A model generated the notes under the pieces. It ran no database searches. It was not told where the DNA came from and worked only from the letters and a program-made list of their open reading frames with translations. From the NCBI RefSeq assembly GCF_001683795.1, contig NZ_LIGX01000022.1, positions 1-64,000 on the forward strand: a stretch of DNA of 64,000 bases, given 5' to 3'. Positions 8,819 to 16,521 of this stretch are shown here, piece after piece. This stretch comes from Neoakkermansia glycaniphila. Its GTDB lineage: Bacteria > Verrucomicrobiota > Verrucomicrobiia > Verrucomicrobiales > Akkermansiaceae. A program made the position numbers and the translations under genes. Numbering within the stretch: position 1 is the first letter of the stretch; the number at the start of each line of letters is the position of its first letter.

Positions 8819-10450
8819 ATGCTCCCGTACCAAAGCGCCAACCTCGAAGAAAACAGCCGCAACATCGCCATCATCGGCCTTGGCGGCGCAGGTGCCAACA
8901 TCCTCAGCTGCTTCGCCGGGCAAACCAACGCCGGCATCAAGCTCTGCACCCTCTCCCTCGACGAACGCATCGGCCGCGCATCGGCAGCAGGCACATTCAT
9001 CCAGCTCGGAGCCGCCAGCAACCACGGCTTCGGCTCCGGCGGCGACCCCGCCATCGGCGCACAGGCTGCCCGCGAAAGCGAAGCCGCCATCGTCGACCAC
9101 CTCAAAGGGCACGACCTCCTCGTCCTCATCACCGGCCTCGGCGGCGGCACCGGCTCCGGCGCGGCTCCCATCGTCGCACGCCTCGCCCGCGAACTCGGCA
9201 TCTTCCTCGTCGTCGTCGCCACCATGCCCTTCACCTTCGAAGGCCGCCGCCGCCGCCAGCAGGCGGAAACGGCGCTCCGCGAACTCGAAATCAGCGCCAA
9301 CGTCCTCCTCTGCTTCGAAAACGACCACATGAGCACCCTCATTGCGCCGAACAAAGGAGTACACGACGCCTTCAGCGAAGCCGACCAGCTCCTCGCCAAA
9401 GCCACCGCCGCCGTCCCCATGCTCGCGGCCTCCCCCGGCCTCATCAACCTCGGACTCGACGAACTCACCCAGGCCCTGCGCGGCAAAAACAGCCGCTGCA
9501 TCTTCGGCTCCGGCTCCGCACGCGGCAGCGAACGCGCCGCCCGCGCCGCAGAACGCGCCCTCGAATCCCCCCTCCTCGCCCAGAACAACGCCCTCGCCTG
9601 CGCCGAAACCGCCATCGTCCACATCGCCGGCAACGAAACCCTCACCCTCGAGGAAATCCGCACCGCCATGGACGCCATCAAGGCCAAACTCCGCCCCGGC
9701 GTCAACATCCTCTTCGGAGCAGCCGTCAAACCCCGCCTCAACGACGAACTGCGCATCACCATCCTCAGCTCCATCGAACCGGAACGCATCCCGATCCCCG
9801 AACCGGCGCCGGAACAGCCAGCCGAACCGGAAACCCCTCCGGCTCCCACCGACGAACCGGAACTGGCGCCTGAGCTCCCGGCAGAACCTGCACCACAGGA
9901 GGAAACAACGTCCATCATCGCAGAAACGCCTGCTGAAGACGCCACATCCACCGACGCCCCCCCGGTCGCCGAACCTGCTCCGGAACCCGAAAAAGAGGAA
10001 AAACAACCAGTCGAATCACCAACCGCCGAAAAACAGGCAGCGGAACCGGAAACACCCGTACAACCCGAACCTGAACAAAACCCCGAACCGGCGAAAAAAA
10101 CAGAACCTGCTCCGGCGGCCAGACCGGCGACCGTGGCAGCTCCCGCCGTCAAAACACCTGCGCGGGCACAACAGGTACAAGGCTCCCTCCTCCCGGCCGA
10201 CTTCAAATTCCCTGCAGCCCCCGCCGCCGCCCCGGAAGAAGAACCCCTGCCCGAACCGGAAGCACCGATCGACCTCCCCCTCTCCCCTGAACTCCCGTTC
10301 ACCGACACCCCCATCGTCAAACAACCGGAACTCAACCTCCCGAACGCAGCCGCCTACGGCCTCGACGACCCGAACATCCTCGACGGAGAAGACCTCGACA
10401 TCCCCCCGGCACTGCGCGGCAAACAATGGGACGACCAATTCCCGGGCTAA
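8819..10450 (+). CDS. ftsZ: Divergent cell division protein FtsZ with long Pro/Glu-rich tail
   Basis: A 543-residue tubulin homologue that forms the division ring. The GTP-binding core (about residues 14-325) has IGLGGAGANILSCF and the tubulin signature GGGTGSGAAP at 108-117. The T7 loop, normally N-x-DF-x-D, reads NLGLDEL here, so the first catalytic Asp appears to be Gly and the second Glu. After the core comes a linker of about 190 residues rich in Pro, Glu and Ala, far longer than usual, and then a C-terminal peptide containing LDIPPALRGKQW. That peptide resembles the conserved FtsZ tail that binds FtsA. Verrucomicrobial FtsZ is known to be divergent. The neighbour ftsA makes the assignment secure. 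Confidence 0.95.
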   Translation: MLPYQSANLEENSRNIAIIGLGGAGANILSCFAGQTNAGIKLCTLSLDERIGRASAAGTFIQLGAASNHGFGSGGDPAIGAQAARESEAAIVDHLKGHDLLVLITGLGGGTGSGAAPIVARLARELGIFLVVVATMPFTFEGRRRRQQAETALRELEISANVLLCFENDHMSTLIAPNKGVHDAFSEADQLLAKATAAVPMLAASPGLINLGLDELTQALRGKNSRCIFGSGSARGSERAARAAERALESPLLAQNNALACAETAIVHIAGNETLTLEEIRTAMDAIKAKLRPGVNILFGAAVKPRLNDELRITILSSIEPERIPIPEPAPEQPAEPETPPAPTDEPELAPELPAEPAPQEETTSIIAETPAEDATSTDAPPVAEPAPEPEKEEKQPVESPTAEKQAAEPETPVQPEPEQNPEPAKKTEPAPAARPATVAAPAVKTPARAQQVQGSLLPADFKFPAAPAAAPEEEPLPEPEAPIDLPLSPELPFTDTPIVKQPELNLPNAAAYGLDDPNILDGEDLDIPPALRGKQWDDQFPG

Positions 10451-10469
10451 CCCATAGCACCCCCCAAGC

Positions 10470-11564
10470 GTGGAAAACGAATCCTACCTGCGGGAGCAAA
10501 TCGTCACCTACCTGGGCAACAAACGCGCCCTCCTCCACTTCATCGGAGAAGCCGTAGCAACCGTCCGCCAAAAACTCGGCGGCAGAAAAATCTCCTGCCT
10601 CGATGCCTTCTCCGGCAGCGGCATCGTCAGCCGCTACCTCAAACAGCACGCCAGCCACATCATCGCCAACGACCTGGAGGCTTACAGCTCCATCATCAAC
10701 CGCTGCTACCTTGCCAACAAAAGCGACCTCGACCTCCCTGCGCTGGAACACCACCTGCAGCAACTCCGCCACGCCATCCTCCACCACCCCGTACCCGGCT
10801 TCATAGCCGCCACCTACGCGCCGAAAAACGACGACGCCATCACCCGCGAAGACCGCGTCTTCTACACCCGTCAAAACGCCGTCATCCTCGACACTGCGGC
10901 GCAATACATCCACTGCACCGTACCGGACCCCCTGCGCCCCTACCTCCTCGCCCCCCTCCTCGCCGAAGCCTCCATCCATGCCAACACCTCCGGCGTCTTC
11001 AAAGGATTCTACAAAAACGACCGCGGCTGCGGAGCCTTCGGTGGCCGGGCCGGCCACGCCCTCACTCGCATCATGGGTGCCATCGAACCGGCGCTTCCCG
11101 TCCTCTCCGATCACGACTGCACCCACAGCATCTATCAGGAAAATGCCAACACCCTCGTCCGCGCCATCCCGGAAACGGACCTCGCCTACCTCGACCCGCC
11201 GTACAACCAACATCCCTACGGCTCCAACTACTTCATGCTCAACCTACTCGTCAACTACACACCGCCTGAAGACATCAGCCCCGTCTCCGGCATCCCGGCA
11301 GCATGGAACCGCTCCGCCTACAACAAAAGCATCGAAGCGGAAAACGAACTCCTCCGCCTCATCGACGACTGCCCGTCCAAATACATCCTCCTCTCCTACA
11401 ACTCGGAAGGCTTCATCTCACAAAAAACCTTCCGTTCGCGCCTGCAAACCATGGGCACCCTCACCGTCTCCGCCATCCCCTACAACACCTTCCGGGGCAG
11501 CCGCAACCTCCGCAACCGCCCCATCAAAGTCACGGAATACCTCTACCTGCTGGAAAAAGCGTAA
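10470..11564 (+). CDS. Orphan D12-class DNA adenine (N6) methyltransferase
   Basis: A 364-residue protein starting at GTG, 19 bases after the ftsZ stop. It has the AdoMet motif DAFSGSG (residues 45-51) and the catalytic LDPPYNQ (about 241-247) in the FxGxG-then-DPPY order of the D12/Dam-like N6-adenine methylases, and a target-recognition region between them. No restriction endonuclease gene is next to it, so it is an orphan methylase. It could protect DNA, regulate transcription, or be the remnant of a restriction-modification system. The recognition sequence cannot be inferred. Position directly after ftsZ is unusual and could place its expression under division control. Confidence 0.85.
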   Translation: MENESYLREQIVTYLGNKRALLHFIGEAVATVRQKLGGRKISCLDAFSGSGIVSRYLKQHASHIIANDLEAYSSIINRCYLANKSDLDLPALEHHLQQLRHAILHHPVPGFIAATYAPKNDDAITREDRVFYTRQNAVILDTAAQYIHCTVPDPLRPYLLAPLLAEASIHANTSGVFKGFYKNDRGCGAFGGRAGHALTRIMGAIEPALPVLSDHDCTHSIYQENANTLVRAIPETDLAYLDPPYNQHPYGSNYFMLNLLVNYTPPEDISPVSGIPAAWNRSAYNKSIEAENELLRLIDDCPSKYILLSYNSEGFISQKTFRSRLQTMGTLTVSAIPYNTFRGSRNLRNRPIKVTEYLYLLEKA

Positions 11565-11571
11565 AAACGCC

Positions 11572-11600
11572 TTGACAACGCAGCCTATTTCCGGTCTAAT
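11572..11600 (+). promoter_or_regulatory. Promoter of tRNA-Leu
   Basis: Consensus TTGACA (11572-11577), a 17-base spacer and TCTAAT (11595-11600). The mature tRNA starts 17 bases after the -10 element. Confidence 0.85.
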
Positions 11601-11616
11601 CATCGCACCTTCCAGT

Positions 11617-11698
11617 GCCGGCTTGGCGGAATGGTAGACGCGCTCGACTCAAAATCGAGTTCTAACGAGTGTGGGTTCGAGTCCCACAGCCGGTACCA
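11617..11698 (+). tRNA. tRNA-Leu (anticodon CAA), CCA encoded
   Basis: The sequence folds as a class II tRNA. The acceptor stem pairs GCCGGCT with AGCCGGT (first pair G-T), and the anticodon loop CTCAAAA gives CAA. The T arm is GTGGG-TTCGAGT-CCCAC, and A-CCA is encoded at the 3' end. The variable arm is short for tRNA-Leu. The gene sits at the border between core genes and the injection-system locus; tRNA-Leu genes are frequent integration sites. Confidence 0.95.
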
Positions 11699-11709
11699 AT
11701 ATTTTGTAG

Positions 11710-11741
11710 AACAGCATTATAGTGTATGATGCTGTTGTTTT
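11710..11741 (+). terminator. Possible terminator after tRNA-Leu
   Basis: An 8-bp stem (AACAGCAT 11710-11717 with ATGCTGTT 11729-11736), an 11-base loop, and a short T run. It is weaker than the tkt terminator but correctly placed. Confidence 0.5.
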
Positions 11742-11867
11742 CATAACTACTTGTTACAGTTCAAATCGAGGTATATTTTATTTCTCATGGGTTACTTCGT
11801 TGTTTGTATGAAGCCCAATCATGAACCTAGGCTTTTTTTCGAACAAATTCACATCCTGCTCCATTCA

Positions 11868-13181
11868 TCACGGTGTTAATTCTCTGTTTTCGCGAAGAAC
11901 AGTAACTTCTTTTTTCCCTTCTCTTCCCAGCCTAATTAATGGTAGAGCATTGGTCATTGGCGTCAAAAGAGTATAACCCCCTATCTCGCGTGGTACTCCG
12001 GAAGCAGGAATGATAATTGCATTCAGATGGTCATCCGCAAATTTCGTATCTTTTCCCAATTTTTTCAAGAGCTGCTCACGAACCTGACCTGCATACCCTT
12101 CCATCCTTCGCACCTCTTCGCCAGACATAAAAGCATGCCGTAGCAATTCGATTGAAGTCTTTGGCATTTTCGACAATGCGACCTTACCAGACGTACCAGG
12201 TTTAAAAGCACAGGCTGTCTTAACAAGTTCCTCGGCCATTGTCAACCTGTTTTCTGATTTTCCACTCTTTGTAGCATGTTGTGGCATAGTATGCATGCTA
12301 ATATTATTCACAAATTTTGTCAAAAAAATTTCATTGAACTTCTCCAGTGCTATCGGCGTGTATTTATCGCTGGGTACTTGCAATTGAGAATTAGCACGAT
12401 CCATCTTAACGGCAGGCCACGTTTCCTTTTTTCTATTCTCTAGCATCCGAATCACCTTCCTGCTTTCCGAATCAAGTTCCCCACTTATGGGCTTGGAAGC
12501 AATTTCAAGCGGAATTGGTACTAGGTTTCCTGTCAATAAGCCTTCCACTTTTTTGTCATCCATTACGTTATCAATCGCTAGATAACCATAATTTGTTTGC
12601 AATAAGGGTGTTCTTTTCAAATAACTCAATTTTTCTTTTAAAAAAAATTTTCTGTTTTGATTTTCGATTGTCTTTGGTTCTCGCTTCGGTTTGTATCGAT
12701 ATTTTTCTTTCAGATACACATTTATGTCTCCTCCCTCTATTTCTACTCCCCACATGAATCCTTCCTGAGAGGCCGAAATCATCTCTGTCCAACCTGCATA
12801 AGAACTAAATTCGCTTACAGCTTCGCCTTTTTTCATTTTTTCTTTCTTCTCGGCTTCATCTTGATTCCGGTTGCGAAGCTTGACTAAAACAAATTTATCC
12901 ATCTTCTCCTTTTCGGGACCAATAAGAGACGCTTTCAATAGATTCCACTGTGCTAAGACGATTTCCCATGGCATCTCTCCGATGCTCCGAACCAATTCGC
13001 TATTGTTCCATTCATCGAGCAAAACCACTTCTAAGATCCTGCCGTATGCCAAGGTTTGTTTCTCAATATTCTGCTTCATTTGAAGCAAATCACCTTCCAA
13101 GGTATTCTGCAAGCTTTGTCCATCTTCATCCTTTTCTTGGAGATGCTGTAATGAGGCAAGATATTGATTGATGGATTCCAA
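11868..13181 (-). CDS. Unknown protein, probable body of an injection-system cargo protein
   Basis: I do not recognise a family. The frame encodes 437 residues and begins at a TTG codon. It starts with a coiled-coil-like segment (IDs such as YLASLQHLQEKDEDGQSLQN) and is rich in Lys and Glu, with no signal peptide or membrane segment. No catalytic motif was found. The frame stays open for about 200 bases upstream of the TTG without an ATG or GTG, overlapping the 64-residue leader frame at 13223-13417. The two together look like one gene split by a frameshift, with the leader providing a loading-type N-terminus. It is the last gene of the eCIS locus, and its AT-rich composition differs from that of the structural genes. 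A cargo role is inferred from position and from the leader. Confidence 0.5.
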   Translation of the reverse strand: MESINQYLASLQHLQEKDEDGQSLQNTLEGDLLQMKQNIEKQTLAYGRILEVVLLDEWNNSELVRSIGEMPWEIVLAQWNLLKASLIGPEKEKMDKFVLVKLRNRNQDEAEKKEKMKKGEAVSEFSSYAGWTEMISASQEGFMWGVEIEGGDINVYLKEKYRYKPKREPKTIENQNRKFFLKEKLSYLKRTPLLQTNYGYLAIDNVMDDKKVEGLLTGNLVPIPLEIASKPISGELDSESRKVIRMLENRKKETWPAVKMDRANSQLQVPSDKYTPIALEKFNEIFLTKFVNNISMHTMPQHATKSGKSENRLTMAEELVKTACAFKPGTSGKVALSKMPKTSIELLRHAFMSGEEVRRMEGYAGQVREQLLKKLGKDTKFADDHLNAIIIPASGVPREIGGYTLLTPMTNALPLIRLGREGKKEVTVLRENRELTP

Positions 13182-13222
13182 TCTTGTAGTAAGCGAAGCC
13201 TGGGTTATGATTGATTCTTTTC

Positions 13223-13417
13223 CTATTCCTGTAAGAATTCCTGAATTTTGGCATTCAATTCTGCCAGCTCCTTTGAAGGAACTCGTTGCACCACTTGTCC
13301 ATTCCCTCTCTGCCTGTATTGTCCCAGTATATCCTCCATTGAGACAGTCTGCAATATTCCTGAGATAGAATCCAGTGTTCTTGAAATCTGTTTTTTAGAC
13401 GTAATTTTTTCTTTCAT
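13223..13417 (-). CDS. 64-residue leader-like protein with shared cargo N-terminal signature
   Basis: A short frame from ATG 13417 to TAG at 13223. It has a Lys-rich start, RTLD at residues 13-16, MED around 27-29 and VVQR at 42-45. The same spacing of RT[LI] and QR elements is seen at the N-termini of the DUF4157 protein and the predicted cysteine peptidase nearby. After VVQR it continues as a helical segment and stops 41 bases before the TTG of the 437-residue frame. It is either a small independent protein translationally coupled to the next gene or, more likely, the N-terminus of that protein separated by a one-base frameshift. Confidence 0.55.
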   Translation of the reverse strand: MKEKITSKKQISRTLDSISGILQTVSMEDILGQYRQRGNGQVVQRVPSKELAELNAKIQEFLQE

Positions 13418-13598
13418 ATCATGATCGCATAGTAAGTTCTTATTCTTCTATATAATGAAATTCTTTACATGCTGTTACGGCTTGAACATCCATAAAGCAA
13501 GAAAATCATCGGAATATCTCTACTGTATCTTTTCAAAATAGAATGCTCACTATCAAGTTATGCTTCTTAATGTGGCTTTGTTCGCGCGACTGTTCTTC

Positions 13599-14891
13599 CT
13601 AGCGTTTCAGCTCTTCCTTATCCAGCGCTTCCCTCAGCACATTCCTGCTCAGGCAATTTTCTTTTTTGCTCAGCAAATGCAAAGCACACCGGCGAATGAC
13701 ATTGGAAATGGAGCCACCGGACAGCTCCGCTTCGGCCGCCATATTGATCAACGCATCCGCATCGCTGCCCAGCCAGTTTGACGGCAGCATTTTCTTCCAC
13801 AATTCAACCCGCATATCCCGTTCAGGCATCGGGAAATAGATGACGGACTGGAATCGTCGGGAAAACGCTTCATCGATATTGGCGCGAAGATTCGTCGCCA
13901 GAATAACCGTACCGGGAAAATCCTCGATCCGCTGCAGCAGATAGGCGACTTCCTGATTGGCATGGCGATCATTGGACGTATTGGCGGACGTGCGTTTTCC
14001 GAACAAGGCATCCGCTTCATCGAAAAAGAGAATCCAGTTCCTGTTCTCGGCCAGATCGAAAACAACCGCCAGATTCTTCTCCGTCTCGCCGATGTATTTG
14101 GAAACAATCATGGACAGATCCACCCGGTAGACATCCATCCCGTTCCTTTTGCCGATCAGCGTGGCGGCCAACGTCTTGCCCGTACCCGGAGGACCGTAGA
14201 AAAGCGTGCGGTATCCCGCTTTCAGGAAACGGGACAACCCCCACTCCTCCATCACGGTTCGATGCCCTTGAATCCATGTATTGATCTCGCCCAACTCATT
14301 CTGCACCCGATAATCCAGAACCATATCCTCCCATTCCAGAGCCGTTGTGACGCGCTTGGCCGGAAAACCCATGCGATAATCCGGTTTATACTCCCTGCCG
14401 AAGAAAACCCGGCTCAGCAACTCATCCGAGGCACGAAGCTGCCCGCTCAAAAACGGTTCTCCTTCTCCGCCGCCTTCCATATGCAGAATATTCCGGACAT
14501 GGAGCCGATGATCTTGATGAAAAAGCTTGATGACATCCTGCCTCTTCTCCGCATTTTCCCCGGCCAGAATGAAGGCAGCCGTTTCTCCCGTCGGCAAAAA
14601 ACCTCCGTGAGAAAGCCCCTTCCACCCCCCGAACTCCGTATAGGGGCGGCCTACGCCCGTATTCTGCACAAACAGGATATCCAGCCCCTGAGGACAAACA
14701 TGGGGCATCAGCGCCAGCATAACGACAACCTTCTCGCGGAAATCCAAATCGTCCACCCCCGTCATCCGCTCCAGCCAGCCATCCTCCGGAGCCTGCACCT
14801 CTTCCAAATCGGAATATTCACACTCCTGCCGGAAATAAAGCGCAAGCGATACCCTTAAAAGCCGATTGAACCAGAGAATATGCTGTTCCAT
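13599..14891 (-). CDS. eCIS AAA+ ATPase (Afp15/Pvc15-like)
   Basis: About 430 residues. The N-terminal region ends in the block KRVTTALEWEDMVLDY and a TLFYGPPGTGKT lead-in typical of eCIS ATPases. Next come Walker A GPPGTGKT (residues 233-240 from the chosen start), Walker B ILFFDEADALFGKR (about 287-300), sensor-1 LATNL and the arginine finger RRF. Afp15/Pvc15 ATPases are conserved in contractile injection loci and are thought to act in particle assembly or disassembly. The ATG at 14891 is preferred over an in-frame start 36 bases upstream because the conserved region begins there. It lies between cargo genes instead of directly after the tape measure gene. Confidence 0.9.
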   Translation of the reverse strand: MEQHILWFNRLLRVSLALYFRQECEYSDLEEVQAPEDGWLERMTGVDDLDFREKVVVMLALMPHVCPQGLDILFVQNTGVGRPYTEFGGWKGLSHGGFLPTGETAAFILAGENAEKRQDVIKLFHQDHRLHVRNILHMEGGGEGEPFLSGQLRASDELLSRVFFGREYKPDYRMGFPAKRVTTALEWEDMVLDYRVQNELGEINTWIQGHRTVMEEWGLSRFLKAGYRTLFYGPPGTGKTLAATLIGKRNGMDVYRVDLSMIVSKYIGETEKNLAVVFDLAENRNWILFFDEADALFGKRTSANTSNDRHANQEVAYLLQRIEDFPGTVILATNLRANIDEAFSRRFQSVIYFPMPERDMRVELWKKMLPSNWLGSDADALINMAAEAELSGGSISNVIRRCALHLLSKKENCLSRNVLREALDKEELKR

Positions 14892-14960
14892 GAACTCTGT
14901 TTTTCTATCATTAAAACCACATATCAACGATATGCATACTTGTCCGTTACAAGAGCGTTA

Positions 14961-15836
14961 TCAAATACGCCTCACACCAGCCTTAATACCGCCGTTCTTG
15001 ATTGTTGATAAGCGGACGGGGTCGAATGTTTTGGAAATTGCAGTTTGAGTATCAAGACTGACGAGATCCCATTCGCCATTGATCAGATGTATAAAATCCA
15101 TGAAATAATCCTTCTTCTTCTTCTGCACATCCAAAGCCTTTTCTACCAAATCACTTGCTATTAAATCATTTTCTCTATCAAGGCCATATGGGTTTTTGAT
15201 CTTCACCTTATACACCGTATTAAGGCAATCTTCAATGTCACCAGCTATTTTTTCTGCAAAAGGATCGTTTTTAACTACTCCCCATGCTTCCTGCCCAGTA
15301 CCTGTAATAGTTTTTACACTGGCACCCTCCGCACCCGTCACCGTTGCAGTTGCAGACGGCCAAGTCGCCAGAATGGCATTCTTGACCGTATCAATCACAG
15401 CATCCGATCCACCGCGTGTCAAGGCAGTTCCCGCATCGCATGACGTGAAGATGATATCGTGATCGCCGTCCGGCATGGCTGCCTCACCTTTGGTCAACTT
15501 GTCCGCAATCTCCTCTCCCGAGTATTCACCGGATGAGCCAATGCTTCCATGCCCAACCATTGCAATCTTCTCCTTAGAACTCAGTGTACTGAAATTCGAA
15601 TCCTCGAAATTCTCAATGATTCCGCCAGCAATTGTTTGGCCGAATGCAATAGAATTCAACGTCACATAATCTGCAGAAGAATCCTTATTGTCACTGGTGA
15701 CCGACACCCGGCGTTGTATACTGCCAGACAATCGATGGTCTCTGCAATCAAGAATACTGTAACTTTGCACAACCTTATTCGGAATCAACGGATCCAAGGT
15801 CCTTCCTACTGCATTTTTTACTATTCTGCATTTCAT
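14961..15836 (-). CDS. Predicted clan CD (caspase-like/C80-like) cysteine peptidase, putative injected effector
   Basis: A 291-residue protein without a Sec signal. Residues 90-97 form a hydrophobic strand ending in VGHG (His96). Residues 127-137 form a second strand ending in FTSCDAG (Cys133). The His-Gly after one strand and Cys after another, about 37 residues apart, is the catalytic dyad layout of clan CD peptidases such as caspases, gingipains and the C80 domain of RTX toxins. EYSGEEIADKL between them resembles the helix seen in C80 domains. The N-terminus has RTLD at 12-15, ILDCR at 28-32 and IQR at 40-42, matching the leader elements of the neighbouring cargo proteins. It lies between the AAA+ ATPase and the DUF4157 gene. 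The peptidase assignment is from pattern alone; substrates are unknown. Confidence 0.6.
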   Translation of the reverse strand: MKCRIVKNAVGRTLDPLIPNKVVQSYSILDCRDHRLSGSIQRRVSVTSDNKDSSADYVTLNSIAFGQTIAGGIIENFEDSNFSTLSSKEKIAMVGHGSIGSSGEYSGEEIADKLTKGEAAMPDGDHDIIFTSCDAGTALTRGGSDAVIDTVKNAILATWPSATATVTGAEGASVKTITGTGQEAWGVVKNDPFAEKIAGDIEDCLNTVYKVKIKNPYGLDRENDLIASDLVEKALDVQKKKKDYFMDFIHLINGEWDLVSLDTQTAISKTFDPVRLSTIKNGGIKAGVRRI

Positions 15837-15889
15837 CTTATGTTTTTCTTTGATTTACCTTCTTTGAGCAATATCCCATACCCCGATTG

Positions 15890-16435
15890 TCAAATCATAT
15901 CGTTCGCCTTGTTACCCATCACATCCGCCTCATGTTCCAGCATCGCATCGTCATTGACCGGCATGCCTCCTATTTCAGTCGTCGGCGACACCTCGTCGCC
16001 CATCTGCTGAACCACATGCCATGCTTCATGCGGAATGTGCTGTTCCTGTCCCGGAGCTACATGAATATCAGTCCCCTGCGTGTAAGCCAGAGCCTGCACA
16101 GTCGCAGGCTGGGATGAATTGTAGTGTACCCGCACGTCATCCATAGAGAACCCGGAAAGCTGCTCTACTCCCGATTTCAAATGATCCGGCAAGCCTGTGA
16201 GGTTCGGTCTTTGCTGGATGGGGGCGAGCTCTTCATCATCTTCCTCCATCTGAACGGGAGTGGTTGAAAATTTACCTTGAAGGACATCTTCCTCGTCCAA
16301 AGCCAGCCGTTGAACGGCTGGCTCCGGTATTCCATTCGTATGGCGGTTATCGACGAATTGCATGGTGCCTGCATCCCTGACCGGCTGTATGGTACGCGCA
16401 ACTTTTTCCTGATATGTTTTTTCCGTTTTCATCAT
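15890..16435 (-). CDS. DUF4157 protein (eCIS-associated metallopeptidase-like domain)
   Basis: A 181-residue protein. The N-terminus carries RTIQ at 14-17, FVDNR at 27-31 and AVQR at 40-43. The DUF4157 domain begins near residue 80 with GLPDHLKSGVEQLSG, continues with the MDDVRVHYNS segment, and has the zinc-type motif HEAWH at 136-140 followed by a C-terminal EHEAD that could supply the third ligand. DUF4157 is one of the best-known markers of eCIS loci, found alone or at the N-terminus of toxins. Here it stands alone, so it may be a processing factor, an adaptor or a cargo carrier. It follows the tape measure gene by 86 bases. Confidence 0.85.
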   Translation of the reverse strand: MMKTEKTYQEKVARTIQPVRDAGTMQFVDNRHTNGIPEPAVQRLALDEEDVLQGKFSTTPVQMEEDDEELAPIQQRPNLTGLPDHLKSGVEQLSGFSMDDVRVHYNSSQPATVQALAYTQGTDIHVAPGQEQHIPHEAWHVVQQMGDEVSPTTEIGGMPVNDDAMLEHEADVMGNKANDMI

Positions 16436-16521
16436 TTTCTCTCTTCTTCATATTCAACCCTGCTTGCCGGGATTTTTCATCTTCTTCGTTTTACCCAATG
16501 ACCGATACCATTCGATCAGCA

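Noticed and set aside
7493..10006. Very long minus-strand open frame (837 codons) opposite ftsA and ftsZ
   Set aside because: Reads as Gly/Ala/Asp/Phe-rich low complexity, the usual reverse shadow of C-ending GC-rich codons; ftsA and ftsZ are certain on the plus strand.
11787..11882. 31-codon plus-strand frame just after the tRNA-Leu
   Set aside because: No ribosome site and no recognisable features; it overlaps the end of the 437-residue gene. A phage or transposon remnant could not be supported.
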